DNA of 64,000 nucleotides from Virgibacillus necropolis (GTDB lineage: Bacteria > Bacillota > Bacilli > Bacillales > Amphibacillaceae): the NCBI RefSeq assembly GCF_002224365.1, contig NZ_CP022437.1, positions 124,001 to 188,000 on the forward strand. Direction: 5' to 3'. Shown piece after piece: positions 53,813-64,000 of the stretch (positions are counted from its first letter, which is position 1; every line of letters starts with the position of its first letter). The notes beneath the pieces are model-generated. The model was given only the letters and a program-made list of their open reading frames with translations, was not told the origin of the DNA and made no database searches. Both the position numbers and the translations under genes were made by a program.

Positions 53813-53927
53813 TGTCTAGCTGCGACTTCTAGTGCCGGTCGCTTACGCTTTTCTTTGGCTAGCTCCGGCACCCATTGGCTATTGCCCTTCCAGGACATAC
53901 GCCAATAACCGGGTGCCTACGCTTTTC
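53813..53927 (+). repeat. TGTCTAG-family interspersed repeat inside the str operon
   Basis: Two units in tandem: TGTCTAGCTGCGACTTCTAG ... GTCGCTTACGCTTTTC, then GGCTAGCTCCGGCACCCATT ... GGGTGCCTACGCTTTTC. The second contains the hairpin CATTGGCTATTG/CGCCAATAACCGGG. The 3' end is 4 nt from the rpsL stop codon. It is transcribed between rpsL and rpsG. Confidence 0.8.
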
Positions 53928-53931
53928 TCAA

Positions 53932-54345
53932 TTATTTTTTAGGGCGTTTTGTACCATATTTTGAACGGCCTTGAGCGCGTCCTTGTACACCTGCTGTATC
54001 TAACGCTCCACGAATAACATGGTAACGTACACCTGGTAAGTCTTTTACACGACCGCCACGGATTAATACAACACTATGCTCTTGTAAATTGTGTCCAATC
54101 CCAGGGATATATGCTGTTACTTCCATGTTGTTTGACAAACGAACACGTGCATATTTACGAAGTGCTGAGTTTGGCTTCTTAGGTGTTAAAGTACCAACAC
54201 GAGTACATACTCCACGTTTTTGTGGCGCGTTTTCATTCGTGAATTTCTTTTTAAAGCTGTTATACCCTCTGTTTAGTGCTGGAGAGTCAGACTTTCTTGG
54301 TTTGCTTACACGACCTTTACGTACAAGTTGATTTATAGTAGGCAT
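53932..54345 (-). CDS. rpsL: 30S ribosomal protein S12
   Basis: 137 aa. Starts [20 protein letters not shown]; decoding loops [20 protein letters not shown] and [20 protein letters not shown]. Lys in TPKKPNS and in GRVKDLP are wild type, so no streptomycin resistance is expected. It monitors codon-anticodon pairing. 149 nt after ybxF. Confidence 0.98.
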   Translation of the reverse strand: MPTINQLVRKGRVSKPRKSDSPALNRGYNSFKKKFTNENAPQKRGVCTRVGTLTPKKPNSALRKYARVRLSNNMEVTAYIPGIGHNLQEHSVVLIRGGRVKDLPGVRYHVIRGALDTAGVQGRAQGRSKYGTKRPKK

Positions 54346-54494
54346 TATAATTGTCCTCCCTTCTTATTTACAAAATTACTAGTAAAATAAAGCCTAGTAA
54401 CCACCGAATCTATTCCTTCTTGTAATACCACATATCCAGGTGGTTCATCTTTAAGCAAAAAACAAAGCTTTCGCGGGTAAAACACTCGCCAAAA

Positions 54495-54749
54495 CTAATC
54501 TTTTTTAATTGCTACCGTAGATGCACCAACGTCTATGCCACAAGCGGCTCCTAGTTTTTTCATGGAATCTACATGGTGACACATAATATCTAGCTCAGAA
54601 GCTAGATCAGCTATCTTCCCAGTTAGCTTTTTATCAGCATCATCAGCAAGAAACACTTCACTTACATCGCCACTTTTCATAGCTTTAAGTGTTTGCTTCG
54701 TTCCGATTATTAGACGTGATTGTCCTTTGGTTACTTTTTCATAAGACAT
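54495..54749 (-). CDS. ybxF: L7Ae-family K-turn RNA-binding protein YbxF
   Basis: 84 aa from the ATG at 54747-54749 (MSYEKVTKGQSRLIIGTKQT), 6-7 nt after TTGGAGG. A longer frame from 54788 lacks a ribosome site. Conserved LKAMKSGDVSEVFLADDAD and MKKLGAACGIDVGASTVAI, the L7Ae fold that binds kink-turns. It is the first gene of the str operon, as in B. subtilis, 46 nt after a strong promoter. Confidence 0.93.
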   Translation of the reverse strand: MSYEKVTKGQSRLIIGTKQTLKAMKSGDVSEVFLADDADKKLTGKIADLASELDIMCHHVDSMKKLGAACGIDVGASTVAIKKD

Positions 54750-54795
54750 CCGTATATCCTCCAAAGCAACAAGTATAATCAGAAGCACCCTGAAT

Positions 54796-54824
54796 ATAGT
54801 ATCATTCTAGTTTTTTATTGTCAA
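54796..54824 (-). promoter_or_regulatory. SigA promoter of ybxF-rpsL-rpsG-fusA-tuf
   Basis: Perfect TTGACA, 17-nt spacer, TACTAT on the minus strand, 46 nt before ybxF and after the rpoC stop. Confidence 0.85.
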
Positions 54825-54882
54825 CTAAATTTTTACTATTTCTGGTGCTCCTAATCAATAAAATCACTTGTTTAACTTTAAT

Positions 54883-57800
54883 TTAGTTTACTGTTTCTGT
54901 TTCAACTTCTGCTTCTTTGTTTTCATCCGATTCTGGTTTCAAATCGTCCAGTGAAGCTTCAATTTTACGGTAACGTTGCATTCCTGTACCAGCAGGAACA
55001 AGTTTACCAATGATAACATTTTCTTTCAATCCTAACAGCTCATCGCGTTTACCTTTAATTGCAGCATCCGTTAATACGCGAGTTGTTTCTTGGAATGAAG
55101 CTGCAGATAAGAATGAATCTGTTTCAAGTGAAGCTTTTGTAATACCTAGTAATACCGGTTTACCAACGGCAGGCTGTTTTCCTTCGTTTAGAATGCCATG
55201 ATTAGCTTCCTTGAATTGATGGATTTCAAGTAATGATCCAGGTAATACGCTTGTATCCCCTGAGTCAACTACACGTACCTTACGTAGCATTTGACGTACC
55301 ATTACCTCAACGTGTTTATCTCCAATTTCTACACCTTGCATACGGTAAACACGTTGAACCTCGCGGAGAAGGTAAGTTTGAACACCATCAACACCCTGAA
55401 CCTGAAGAAGTTCTTTTGGATCGACGGAACCTTCCGTCAGTTCTTGACCAGCAATTACTACGTCTCCTTCCGCCACTTTAATTCGAGCGTTATAAGGAAC
55501 TGTATATGGACGTTGTTCTACCTCACCTTGAACAATAATCTCTTGCTTATCCTTAACTTCCTTGATTTCATGAACCGTACCGTCGACTTCACTAATAACA
55601 GCTTGCCCTTTCGGATGACGCGCTTCAAAAATTTCTTGAATACGTGGTAAACCTTGTGTGATATCATCCCCAGCAACTCCACCAGTGTGGAATGTACGCA
55701 TAGTTAACTGTGTACCTGGTTCACCAATAGATTGAGCAGCAATAATACCTACTGCTTCACCTACTTCTACTTCATCACCAGTTGCAAGGTTACGTCCATA
55801 ACATTTTTGGCATACGCCATGCTTCGTATTACATGTAAATGCAGAACGGATTGTTACTTCTTCAATTCCAGAATCTATAATTGTTCTCGCTTGATCTTCT
55901 GAAATAACCGTATCGTCCTCGATAATTACATCGCCAGTTTTAGGATGGCGAACAGTCTCAAATATTGTCCGACCTATCAAGCGGTCTATCAATGGTTCAA
56001 TCAATTCTGCTCCATCTTTAATTGCAGAAACTTTTAGGCCTCTATCTGTACCACAATCTGCATCGCGTACAATAACATCTTGCGCAACATCAACTAAACG
56101 ACGTGTCAGGTAACCTGAGTCAGCTGTCTTAAGTGCTGTATCGGCAAGTCCTTTACGAGCACCATGGGTAGAGATAAAGTACTCCAGTACAGTTAACCCT
56201 TCACGGAAACTTGACTTAATCGGTAGCTCAATAATACGTCCAGCCGGGTTTGCCATTAATCCTCGCATACCAGCTAACTGTGTAAAGTTTGATGCGTTAC
56301 CTCTTGCTCCGGAATCACTCATCATAAAGATAGGGTTTCTAGAATCAAGAGATTTCATTAGTTTAGCTTGAATGTCATCTTTTGCTTTTGACCAAATCGC
56401 AATTACTCGATCATAACGTTCCTCTTCAGTGATCAGACCTCTGCGGAACTGTTTCTGAACATTATCAACTTTCGTTTGTGCTTCAACTAGAATTACTTCC
56501 TTTTCTTTTAGCACTACGATATCTGATATACCTACTGTCATACCAGCTTTTGTTGAATAACTAAAGCCAAGATCTTTCATGCGGTCAAGCATTTTAGACG
56601 TTTCACTGATTTTAAATCGTTTAAAGACTTCTGCGATGATGTCACCTAAGATACCCTTTTTAAATGGTAGGTTAGTATCGCGTTTCTTGATCTCTTCTTT
56701 AACATTTGTACCTTTTTCAACAAAATAATGAGCTGGTGTGCAAACTTCAAGATTACTGTTTGTCGGCTCATTAATATACGGGAATGATTCTGGTAAAATC
56801 TCATTAAATACTAATTTACCTACTGTTGTTAACAACAATTGATTATGTTGTTCCTCGGTAAATGTTTTATTATTCAAGGAACTTGCTTGAACAGCAACCC
56901 TGGTATGCAGATGAACATATCCATTTTGATATGCAATCAATGCTTCATTAGTATCTTTAAATATACTACCTTCACCTATTGCGTCTTCGCGCTCCATTGT
57001 CAAATAATAATTACCTAATACCATATCCTGTGATGGTGTAACAACTGGTTTACCATCTTTTGGATTAAGAATATTTTGGGCTGCTAACATCAAGATACGT
57101 GCTTCAGCCTGCGCCTCAGCAGATAGCGGAACGTGCACGGCCATTTGGTCACCATCAAAGTCAGCATTGTATGCTGTACAAACTAGTGGATGCAAACGAA
57201 TTGCGCGACCTTCTACTAATGTTGGCTCAAAGGCTTGAATTCCGAGTCTATGCAATGTAGGTGCTCGATTTAGTAATACTGGGTGTTCACGAATTACTTC
57301 CTCTAAAACATCCCAAACCTCAGGATGAACACGTTCAATTTTACGTTTAGCTGACTTGATATTATGTGCTAAACCTCTACCTACCAACTCTTTCATAACA
57401 AATGGCTTAAATAATTCAAGTGCCATTTCTTTTGGTAATCCACATTGATACATTTTTAAGCTAGGTCCTACCACAATAACCGAACGCCCTGAATAGTCAA
57501 CACGTTTACCTAATAGGTTTTGACGGAAACGACCTTGTTTTCCTTTCAACATGTGTGAAAGTGACTTTAACGGTCTATTACCTGGACCAGTAACTGGGCG
57601 TCCACGACGACCATTATCAATCAATGCATCAACCGCTTCTTGTAACATACGCTTTTCATTTTGTACGATGATGCTTGGCGCACCAAGATCGAGCAACCGT
57701 TTCAAGCGATTGTTACGGTTTATAACGCGGCGATACAAATCATTTAAATCAGATGTTGCAAAACGTCCGCCATCAAGTTGTACCATTGGGCGAATTTCTG

Positions 57801-58506
57801 GAGGAATTACTGGTAATACATCTAATACCATCCATGACGTGTCATTTCCAGAATTACGGAATGATTCTAATACCTCTAATCGTTTAATCGCACGAGTTCT
57901 ACGTTGGCCTTTAGCTGTTTTTAACTCCTCTTTTAATGCAACTACCTCTTTCTCAAGGTCGATATCATGTAAAAGCTTTCGAATTGCCTCAGCACCCATT
58001 TGAGCTTTAAAAGACTTACCATATTTATCATAATAAGCACGGTATTCTTTTTCTGAAAGCAACTGCTTTTTCTCAAGTGGGGTATTACCTGATTCTGTAA
58101 CGATATACGCCGCAAAATAGATAACCTCTTCCAAAGCACGAGGTGACATATCTAAAACAAGTCCCATCCGACTAGGAATCCCTTTAAAATACCAAATATG
58201 TGAAACAGGAGCAGCCAATTCAATATGTCCCATTCGTTCACGACGTACCTTTGCCTTTGTAACCTCTACTCCACATCGATCACAAACAACGCCTTTATAA
58301 CGGACACGTTTGTATTTCCCACAATGACATTCCCAGTCTTTTTGTGGACCAAAGATCCGTTCACAAAATAAGCCGTCTTTCTCAGGTTTTAATGTACGGT
58401 AGTTAATTGTTTCTGGTTTCTTTACCTCGCCGTATGACCACGAGCGAATTTTCTCAGGTGAAGCTAAACCGATTTTCATATACTCAAAGTTATTTACATC
58501 TAGCAA
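54883..58506 (-). CDS. rpoC: DNA-directed RNA polymerase beta' subunit
   Basis: 1207 aa from a TTG start at 58504-58506 (product begins [20 protein letters not shown]), 7 nt after GGGAGGT; the frame remains open to 58542 but that part contains the ribosome site. N-terminal zinc ribbon [20 protein letters not shown], catalytic magnesium site NADFDGDQ, second zinc site [11 protein letters not shown], trigger loop [17 protein letters not shown]. It forms half of the polymerase active site with RpoB. 198 nt after rpoB. Confidence 0.98.
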   Translation of the reverse strand: MLDVNNFEYMKIGLASPEKIRSWSYGEVKKPETINYRTLKPEKDGLFCERIFGPQKDWECHCGKYKRVRYKGVVCDRCGVEVTKAKVRRERMGHIELAAPVSHIWYFKGIPSRMGLVLDMSPRALEEVIYFAAYIVTESGNTPLEKKQLLSEKEYRAYYDKYGKSFKAQMGAEAIRKLLHDIDLEKEVVALKEELKTAKGQRRTRAIKRLEVLESFRNSGNDTSWMVLDVLPVIPPEIRPMVQLDGGRFATSDLNDLYRRVINRNNRLKRLLDLGAPSIIVQNEKRMLQEAVDALIDNGRRGRPVTGPGNRPLKSLSHMLKGKQGRFRQNLLGKRVDYSGRSVIVVGPSLKMYQCGLPKEMALELFKPFVMKELVGRGLAHNIKSAKRKIERVHPEVWDVLEEVIREHPVLLNRAPTLHRLGIQAFEPTLVEGRAIRLHPLVCTAYNADFDGDQMAVHVPLSAEAQAEARILMLAAQNILNPKDGKPVVTPSQDMVLGNYYLTMEREDAIGEGSIFKDTNEALIAYQNGYVHLHTRVAVQASSLNNKTFTEEQHNQLLLTTVGKLVFNEILPESFPYINEPTNSNLEVCTPAHYFVEKGTNVKEEIKKRDTNLPFKKGILGDIIAEVFKRFKISETSKMLDRMKDLGFSYSTKAGMTVGISDIVVLKEKEVILVEAQTKVDNVQKQFRRGLITEEERYDRVIAIWSKAKDDIQAKLMKSLDSRNPIFMMSDSGARGNASNFTQLAGMRGLMANPAGRIIELPIKSSFREGLTVLEYFISTHGARKGLADTALKTADSGYLTRRLVDVAQDVIVRDADCGTDRGLKVSAIKDGAELIEPLIDRLIGRTIFETVRHPKTGDVIIEDDTVISEDQARTIIDSGIEEVTIRSAFTCNTKHGVCQKCYGRNLATGDEVEVGEAVGIIAAQSIGEPGTQLTMRTFHTGGVAGDDITQGLPRIQEIFEARHPKGQAVISEVDGTVHEIKEVKDKQEIIVQGEVEQRPYTVPYNARIKVAEGDVVIAGQELTEGSVDPKELLQVQGVDGVQTYLLREVQRVYRMQGVEIGDKHVEVMVRQMLRKVRVVDSGDTSVLPGSLLEIHQFKEANHGILNEGKQPAVGKPVLLGITKASLETDSFLSAASFQETTRVLTDAAIKGKRDELLGLKENVIIGKLVPAGTGMQRYRKIEASLDDLKPESDENKEAEVETETVN

Positions 58507-58704
58507 GGGGCCTACCTCCCTTTTAGTGTCCGAATTTACCATTATTAGTAAAACCCGACATTCACCTAGTCTTAACTAGCGAATGGCGAAGTTTTTCTTA
58601 TACTGTACTTTACTTAAGTAGAACAGAATTTTTATGATAAAGCCGGAGATGCTAACTCCCATAAAACTTGCTATTTCACAGAAGTTAACGCTCCTTTGCT
58701 TTTA

Positions 58705-61700
58705 TTACTTTTCTTCTATTTCTAAGTTAAGTTTGCTCGCTGCTTCTGTTTCTTCTTCTTCTAGTTCACGTAATTCAATTTCTTTTTCATCACTAGAAAG
58801 CATTTTCACATCTAAACCGAGGCTTTGAAGCTCTTTTATTAATACCTTAAATGACTCAGGAACACCCGGTTCAGGAACATTGTCACCTTTTACAATAGCT
58901 TCATATGTTTTCACACGACCAACAATGTCATCTGATTTAACAGTAAGAATTTCTTGTAATGTATATGCAGCACCGTATGCTTCAAGTGCCCATACTTCCA
59001 TCTCACCAAAACGCTGTCCACCAAACTGAGCTTTACCACCCAGTGGCTGTTGGGTAACAAGTGAATATGGTCCTGTTGAACGAGCGTGAAGTTTATCATC
59101 AACCATGTGGGCTAGTTTAATCATATACGAAACACCAACAGAAATACGGTTATCAAATGGTTCACCAGATCGTCCATCATACAGAATTGTTTTAGCATCT
59201 TTTGGCATGCCTGCTTCTTCTAACGTTTCCCATACATCTTCTTCGCTTGCCCCATCAAATACAGGAGTTGCAACATGTATGCCTAACGCACGTGCAGCCA
59301 TTCCTATGTGCAGCTCAAACACTTGTCCGATATTCATTCGCGATGGTACCCCTAATGGATTTAACATAATGTCCACTGGTGTTCCATCTGGCATGAATGG
59401 CATGTCTTCTTCAGGTAATATTTTTGAAATTACACCTTTATTACCGTGACGTCCAGCCATTTTGTCACCTTCATGAATTTTACGTTTTTGGACTATATAC
59501 GCACGGACTAATTGATTAACGCCTGGTGGCAGTTCATCACCATCTTGACGGTTGAAAATCTTAACATCTAAGACAATGCCTCCTGCACCATGCGGTACAC
59601 GTAACGATGTATCGCGAACCTCACGAGCTTTCTCGCCGAAAATTGCATGTAACAAACGTTCTTCAGCCGATAGCTCGGTAACTCCCTTTGGCGTTACTTT
59701 ACCAACTAAAATATCACCATCAGAAACTTCGGCACCGACACGGATAATTCCGTGTTCATTAAGGTCTTTCAATGCTTCTTCTCCAACGTTTGGAATATCA
59801 CGAGTGATTTCCTCAGGTCCTAGCTTCGTATCACGAGCCTCTGATTCGTATTCCTCGATGTGAATAGATGTATATACATCATCCTTCACAAGACGTTCAC
59901 TCATAATAATCGCATCTTCATAGTTGTATCCTTCCCATGTCATGAATCCAACTAAAACGTTACGACCTAATGCTAGTTCACCGTCTTCCATTGATGGTCC
60001 ATCGGCAAGGATTTCACCTTTCGTTACACGATCGCCTTTACTTACGATTGGACGTTGATTGTAACAAGTACCTTGATTCGAACGAATATATTTTTGTAAG
60101 CGATAGCGCTCTAAATCACCTTTTACTTCTTTACCGTCTACTTCTGAAATTCGGCGGATATGAACTTCTTTTGCCTCAACATGTTCAACAATTCCAGGGT
60201 TTTGACAAATAACTGCAGCCCCAGAATCCTTTCCTGAAACATATTCCATTCCTGTTCCAACGATTGGTGCTTCCGGTTGCATTAACGGCACCGCTTGACG
60301 CTGCATGTTAGCACCCATTAGCGCACGGTTAGAGTCATCATTTTCAAGGAACGGTATACACGCTGTTGCTGCTGAAACAACCTGCTTAGGCGATACGTCC
60401 ATGTAATCAATGTTCACGCGAGGTACAGCAGTATTCTCACCACGGAAACGAGCGATTACTTCGTCGTCAATAAAGTGACCAGTTTCATCTAATCTAGCAT
60501 TTGCCTGTGCCACTACGTAATTATCTTCTTCATCTGCTGTTAAGTAATCAATTTGAGCTGTTACCAATCCACTATCAGGGTCAACCCGGCGATAAGGTGT
60601 TTCGATAAAACCAAATTTATTTACCTTAGCATAGCTTGATAGCGAGTTTATTAATCCGATGTTCGGCCCCTCAGGTGTTTCAATAGGGCACATACGTCCA
60701 TAGTGAGAGTAATGTACGTCACGAACTTCGAAACCGGCACGTTCACGAGTTAATCCACCTGGTCCTAGTGCAGATAAACGACGTTTATGTGTTAGTTCTG
60801 CCAACGGATTGGTTTGATCCATAAATTGCGAAAGCTGTGAGCTACCAAAAAACTCTTTAATCGATGCAATTACTGGACGAATATTGATTAACTGTTGCGG
60901 TGTAACACTTGATGTGTCTTGAATGGACATCCGTTCACGTACAACTCGTTCCATCCGAGAAAGTCCAATTCGGAATTGGTTTTGCAATAATTCCCCTACT
61001 GAACGAAGTCGACGATTACCTAGATGGTCAATATCATCCGTATCTCCAACACGATGTAGTAGGTTAAAGAAATAACTAATTGCAGATAATATATCAGCTG
61101 GTGTTATATTTTTAATGCTTCTATCGACACTTGCATTACCAATAACATTCAACTCACGTTCCCCACTTGGGTCAGTCGGATCAAGGATTTTAATTGTCTG
61201 AAGCTTTATTGGATCTTCAAGAACACCCTCTTGAGTCTCAACATGGTGCTCACCAACTTTATCTTCATCTTGTTCCAAGTACGGAATAATTTTATTTAAT
61301 AATCTCCGCTCTAATTTATCACCTTTTTGCGCAAGTACCTCACCAGTTTCTGGATCAACAATTGGTTCGGCAAGCACTTGATTAAATAAGCGGTTTTTAA
61401 TGTTTAGTTTTTTATTCATTTTGTAACGACCAACATGTGCAAGGTCGTAACGTTTCGGGTCAAAGAAACGTGATACTAATAAGCTTTTAGCGTTATCAAC
61501 TGTAGGCGGTTCACCTGGGCGAAGACGCTCATAGATTTCTAATAACGCTTTATCAGTAGTTTCCGTATTATCTTTGTCTAAGGTGTTTTTTAAGTATTCA
61601 TTCTCGCCTAGTAGATCAATAATTTCCTGGTCTGTACTAAAGCCAAGAGCACGCAGGAGCACTGTAATAGGCAACTTACGCGTACGGTCGATACGGACAT

Positions 61701-62241
61701 AAGCAACGTCTTTTGCATCGGTTTCAAACTCAAGCCATGCTCCGCGGTTCGGAATCACGGTTGCAGTAACGCCTCTTTTTCCGTTTTTATCAATTTTTTC
61801 ATTATAATAGACACTCGGTGAACGAACGAGCTGTGAAACAATAACACGTTCCGCCCCGTTAATAACAAATGTACCTGTGTCTGTCATAAGTGGGAAATCT
61901 CCCATAAATACTTCTTGCTCTTTTACTTCACCGGTTTCATTATTAATTAAACGAACCTTCACGCGAAGTGGAGCATTATACGTTACATCTCGATCCTTTG
62001 ATTCATCTACAGGATACTTTGGATCCTCAAGACTGTAATCAACAAATTCTAGTGATAGATTACCTGTAAAATCTTCAATAGGAGAAATGTCTTTAAACAT
62101 TTCTTTCAGCCCTTCTTCTAAAAACCATTGATAAGAAGCGGTTTGAATTTCTATTAGATTTGGTAATTCTAACACCTCGCTGATGCGCGCGTAGCTCCTG
62201 CGTTGGCGGTGCCGTCCATACTGAACTAGTTGACCTGTCAA
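58705..62241 (-). CDS. rpoB: DNA-directed RNA polymerase beta subunit
   Basis: 1178 aa from a TTG start at 62239-62241 (product begins [20 protein letters not shown]), 8 nt after GAGGGG. A GTG three codons earlier overlaps the ribosome site. The rifampicin pocket [20 protein letters not shown] and [11 protein letters not shown] is wild type. Active-site segments [13 protein letters not shown] and [20 protein letters not shown] are present. The acidic C-terminus ([13 protein letters not shown]) is shorter than in B. subtilis. Confidence 0.98.
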   Translation of the reverse strand: MTGQLVQYGRHRQRRSYARISEVLELPNLIEIQTASYQWFLEEGLKEMFKDISPIEDFTGNLSLEFVDYSLEDPKYPVDESKDRDVTYNAPLRVKVRLINNETGEVKEQEVFMGDFPLMTDTGTFVINGAERVIVSQLVRSPSVYYNEKIDKNGKRGVTATVIPNRGAWLEFETDAKDVAYVRIDRTRKLPITVLLRALGFSTDQEIIDLLGENEYLKNTLDKDNTETTDKALLEIYERLRPGEPPTVDNAKSLLVSRFFDPKRYDLAHVGRYKMNKKLNIKNRLFNQVLAEPIVDPETGEVLAQKGDKLERRLLNKIIPYLEQDEDKVGEHHVETQEGVLEDPIKLQTIKILDPTDPSGERELNVIGNASVDRSIKNITPADILSAISYFFNLLHRVGDTDDIDHLGNRRLRSVGELLQNQFRIGLSRMERVVRERMSIQDTSSVTPQQLINIRPVIASIKEFFGSSQLSQFMDQTNPLAELTHKRRLSALGPGGLTRERAGFEVRDVHYSHYGRMCPIETPEGPNIGLINSLSSYAKVNKFGFIETPYRRVDPDSGLVTAQIDYLTADEEDNYVVAQANARLDETGHFIDDEVIARFRGENTAVPRVNIDYMDVSPKQVVSAATACIPFLENDDSNRALMGANMQRQAVPLMQPEAPIVGTGMEYVSGKDSGAAVICQNPGIVEHVEAKEVHIRRISEVDGKEVKGDLERYRLQKYIRSNQGTCYNQRPIVSKGDRVTKGEILADGPSMEDGELALGRNVLVGFMTWEGYNYEDAIIMSERLVKDDVYTSIHIEEYESEARDTKLGPEEITRDIPNVGEEALKDLNEHGIIRVGAEVSDGDILVGKVTPKGVTELSAEERLLHAIFGEKAREVRDTSLRVPHGAGGIVLDVKIFNRQDGDELPPGVNQLVRAYIVQKRKIHEGDKMAGRHGNKGVISKILPEEDMPFMPDGTPVDIMLNPLGVPSRMNIGQVFELHIGMAARALGIHVATPVFDGASEEDVWETLEEAGMPKDAKTILYDGRSGEPFDNRISVGVSYMIKLAHMVDDKLHARSTGPYSLVTQQPLGGKAQFGGQRFGEMEVWALEAYGAAYTLQEILTVKSDDIVGRVKTYEAIVKGDNVPEPGVPESFKVLIKELQSLGLDVKMLSSDEKEIELRELEEEETEAASKLNLEIEEK

Positions 62242-62433
62242 CTGCTTCACCCCTCAAATCATGCACTTTTCAATTGATTCTACACCTATCTGAATCTGTT
62301 GAAAAATGATTATTATATTAGAAAAACAAACTAAAACTATAGTATTGTTTTTCGGATCTTAAACAATGTACTACTAATAAAGTTCTTAAATCTTTTGTTT
62401 AGCAAAATGAATTTTCCCTAAACATACGTTAAA

Positions 62434-62568
62434 AAACCTTGGCTTGGTGCCGAGATTTTAATGATAATCCTTTCATCGGCATTAGAAAACTTGGCATTCG
62501 CCAAGCCTTTGGGCGAATGACTAGTTGCACTTATGCAGATAAGAAAGTTTTATACTTTCTTATCTGCC
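62434..62568 (-). other. Structured intergenic RNA region upstream of rpoB
   Basis: On the minus strand: hairpin GCAGATAAGAAAG/CTTTCTTATCTGC (62533-62568), hairpin CATTCGCC/GGCGAATG, then a branched fold with outer GGCTTGG/CCAAGCC and inner TGCCGA/TCGGCA followed by TTTTTTAA (62434-62506). The last part looks like a terminator or attenuator. The 558-nt gap 62242-62799 has no convincing gene. Confidence 0.6.
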
Positions 62569-62721
62569 AAAAAATCAACTGTTTAAGCATATCTCTTACA
62601 CAATTGATCTACGTATTCTTTCTAACTTTCTAGAAGAAAAAAGACTTTTTCAAGAAAAAACTCTTAAGTGTTTAGTTTTTCACTTTACCATTGTCTCCGA
62701 ATACCGATGAAATATACGTTT

Positions 62722-62749
62722 CTTATATAATGAAAATTCTTCTTGACAA
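62722..62749 (-). promoter_or_regulatory. Possible rpoBC promoter
   Basis: TTGTCA, 16-nt spacer, TATAAG on the minus strand, just after the methyltransferase gene and before the structured region. Confidence 0.5.
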
Positions 62750-62799
62750 AGAAAGTCCATAATAGCATTTTATTATAATATCATAAGTAAGTTACAGGG

Positions 62800-63402
62800 T
62801 CAAACATTAACAGCTTTTAATAGAAAGTAACCCTTGTCTTTAGCAATGACTTCAACATTGCCAAATACATTCATAAGTTTTTCTTTAGCTGAAGGTGCAC
62901 CTTGTTTTTTTTGAATGACTACCCATAGCTCACCATCCTTGTCTAATGCTGACTTACTCTCTTCAATCATAGCGTGCACAACTTTCTTACCAGCCCTGAT
63001 TGGAGGGTTTGTAACAATGGATGCAAATGTGTAATCAGCTAGATTTGAAAACCGATCACTTTTTATAAATTCCACATTCTTAACCTTGTTTTGTACAGCA
63101 TTTTGTTCTGCAAGATGAAGCGCTCGTTCATTCACATCAGCTAATACAACATTCCGATCTGAATATGTATTTGCTATTACAATGCCTATTGGCCCATAAC
63201 CACTACCAAGATCTAGAACATTTCCAGAAACTTGTGGATCCCTGTACTGTTTAATCAATAAACGTGAACCGTAGTCTATTTCATTTTTTGAGAAAACACC
63301 GTAATCACTTGTAAATGCATATTCATTTTCTCGTAATCGATAACTCCATGTCTTGGGTGAACTTTTAGATTGGGGTTTTTGTGAAAAGTAATGCTCGGAC
63401 AT
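62800..63402 (-). CDS. ybxB: RsmC-like class I methyltransferase (YbxB type)
   Basis: 200 aa from the ATG at 63400-63402 (MSEHYFSQKPQSKSSPKTWS), 4-6 nt after AGGTG; a longer frame to 63477 adds residues not seen in the family. SAM-binding loop VLDLGSGYGPIGIVIA (about residues 59-74), acidic loop VVLADVNERA, and the N6/N2-guanine methyltransferase motif VTNPPIRAGK (about 128-137). Probably methylates rRNA guanine; the exact target is not proven. It lies between rplL and rpoB as in B. subtilis. Confidence 0.9.
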   Translation of the reverse strand: MSEHYFSQKPQSKSSPKTWSYRLRENEYAFTSDYGVFSKNEIDYGSRLLIKQYRDPQVSGNVLDLGSGYGPIGIVIANTYSDRNVVLADVNERALHLAEQNAVQNKVKNVEFIKSDRFSNLADYTFASIVTNPPIRAGKKVVHAMIEESKSALDKDGELWVVIQKKQGAPSAKEKLMNVFGNVEVIAKDKGYFLLKAVNV

Positions 63403-63483
63403 TCCAGCACCTACTTTGTTGTGTTTTTTTAATAGAGAAGAAAATATAAAGCCCGCCGCATAACGACGAGCCCTCATATAAAA

Positions 63484-63846
63484 TTACTTAACTTCTACAC
63501 CAGCGCCTGCTTCTTCAAGTTTACCTTTAACTTCTTCAGCTTCTTCTTTTGAAACGCCTTCTTTAATAGCTTTAGGTGCGTTATCTACTAGATCTTTTGC
63601 GTCTTTAAGACCAAGACCAGTGATTTCGCGAACTGCTTTAACAACTTTAATTTTTGATGCTCCAGCACTATTAAGCACTACATCAAATTCAGTTTGTTCT
63701 TCAGCCGCTTCCGCTCCAGCTCCACCTGCTGCTGCAACTGGTGCTGCTGCTGTTACGCCGAATTCTTCCTCGATAGCTTTAACAAGATCGTTTAATTCTA
63801 AAACTGACATTTCCTTAACTGCTTCAATAATTTGTTCATTAGTCAT
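63484..63846 (-). CDS. rplL: 50S ribosomal protein L7/L12
   Basis: 120 aa. N-terminal dimerisation helices [20 protein letters not shown], an Ala/Gly-rich hinge ([19 protein letters not shown]), and the C-terminal factor-binding domain with [20 protein letters not shown] and [20 protein letters not shown]. It recruits translation GTPases. 62 nt after rplJ. Confidence 0.99.
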   Translation of the reverse strand: MTNEQIIEAVKEMSVLELNDLVKAIEEEFGVTAAAPVAAAGGAGAEAAEEQTEFDVVLNSAGASKIKVVKAVREITGLGLKDAKDLVDNAPKAIKEGVSKEEAEEVKGKLEEAGAGVEVK

Positions 63847-63908
63847 TTATATTTCCTCCTAAGTTACGTATAATTTATTTTGAAACGATAAATTGCATTG
63901 CAGCAATA

Positions 63909-64000
63909 TTATGCTCCTTGTTGCTCTTCCTTTTGTTCCGCGATAGCTTTTGTAGCATATGCCAAGTTGCGAATAGGTGCTTGAAGCACGCTTAGAAGCA
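63909..64000 (-). CDS. rplJ: 50S ribosomal protein L10, C-terminal end only
   Basis: The last 29 codons read LLSVLQAPIRNLAYATKAIA and end EQKEEQQGA. This is the C-terminal region of L10, whose final helix carries L7/L12 dimers, and it lies directly upstream of rplL. The rest is outside the window. Confidence 0.93.
   Translation of the reverse strand, partial: LLSVLQAPIRNLAYATKAIAEQKEEQQGA

Noticed and set aside
60750-60900. Rifampicin-resistance change in rpoB
   Set aside because: The pocket residues read [21 protein letters not shown], spelled here in part, and match the sensitive form.
62439-62633. A 64-codon plus-strand frame upstream of rpoB
   Set aside because: It overlaps the hairpins, has no ribosome site, and its residues look random.

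Overview
The window reads as core chromosome of a low-GC, spore-forming Firmicute of the family Bacillaceae. It holds sporulation and germination genes (pdaB, kbaA, gerD, cwlD, a Spo0E-like phosphatase), a SigW/RsiW envelope-stress pair, and ribosomal-protein and RNA-polymerase clusters in Bacillus order. A mevalonate operon, absent from Bacillus subtilis, together with the repeat types suggests a relative of Oceanobacillus, Virgibacillus or Ornithinibacillus. The genus is inference. Nearly all genes lie on the minus strand.

Layout. 1-1.1 kb: heme-sensing two-component pair hssRS and a degenerate 20-21 bp tandem repeat. 1.1-4.6 kb: cdaA-cdaR-glmM. 4.7-6.3 kb: sigW-rsiW with an autoregulatory SigW promoter, and a 52-aa Spo0E-like gene on the opposite strand. 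6.4-11.9 kb: arginase, then mvaA-mvaK1-mvaD-mvaK2, which turn HMG-CoA into isopentenyl diphosphate. 12.0-12.9 kb: six tRNA genes. 13.0-13.9 kb: decayed DNA with an orphan 55-aa membrane protein and a broken tyrosine-recombinase remnant. 14.0-19.8 kb: a complete rrn operon, 16S-Ile-Ala-23S-5S-Asn-Thr. 19.9-25.1 kb: spore genes; kbaA carries an apparent one-base frameshift and pdaB has Asn in place of its NodB-motif Asp. 25.2-28.7 kb: three DUF948 proteins, a membrane-fusion-type protein and a polytopic membrane protein, sitting where B. subtilis has ybaJ-ybaK. 29.0-33.4 kb: rpsI, rplM, truA and the ECF module ecfT-ecfA2-ecfA1. 34.2-48.9 kb: the S10-spc-alpha supercluster, without map. 49.8-54.8 kb: tuf-fusA-rpsG-rpsL-ybxF. 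54.9-64.0 kb: rpoC, rpoB, an RsmC-like methyltransferase, rplL and the end of rplJ.

The least explained material is non-coding. (a) Two composite hairpin elements (33.43-33.87 and 49.10-49.74 kb), present in inverted orientation, flank the whole S10-spc-alpha cluster. Each carries two GC-rich cores closed by stems; one stem shows compensatory base changes between the copies. (b) A 221-bp element with perfect 17-bp terminal inverted repeats and a perfect 10-bp target duplication sits inside one of them. (c) A family of short repeats (TGTCTAG ... GCTTTTC) whose 3' end lies within 0-4 nt of the stop codon of a gene transcribed toward it in four of five cases, including inside the alpha and str operons. 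(d) A pair of ~154-bp MITE-like repeats. (e) tRNA 5'-end fragments duplicated beside the tRNA clusters. No CRISPR array, replication origin or intact transposase gene was seen. All assignments come from reading the sequence and from remembered family features; no database search was run.
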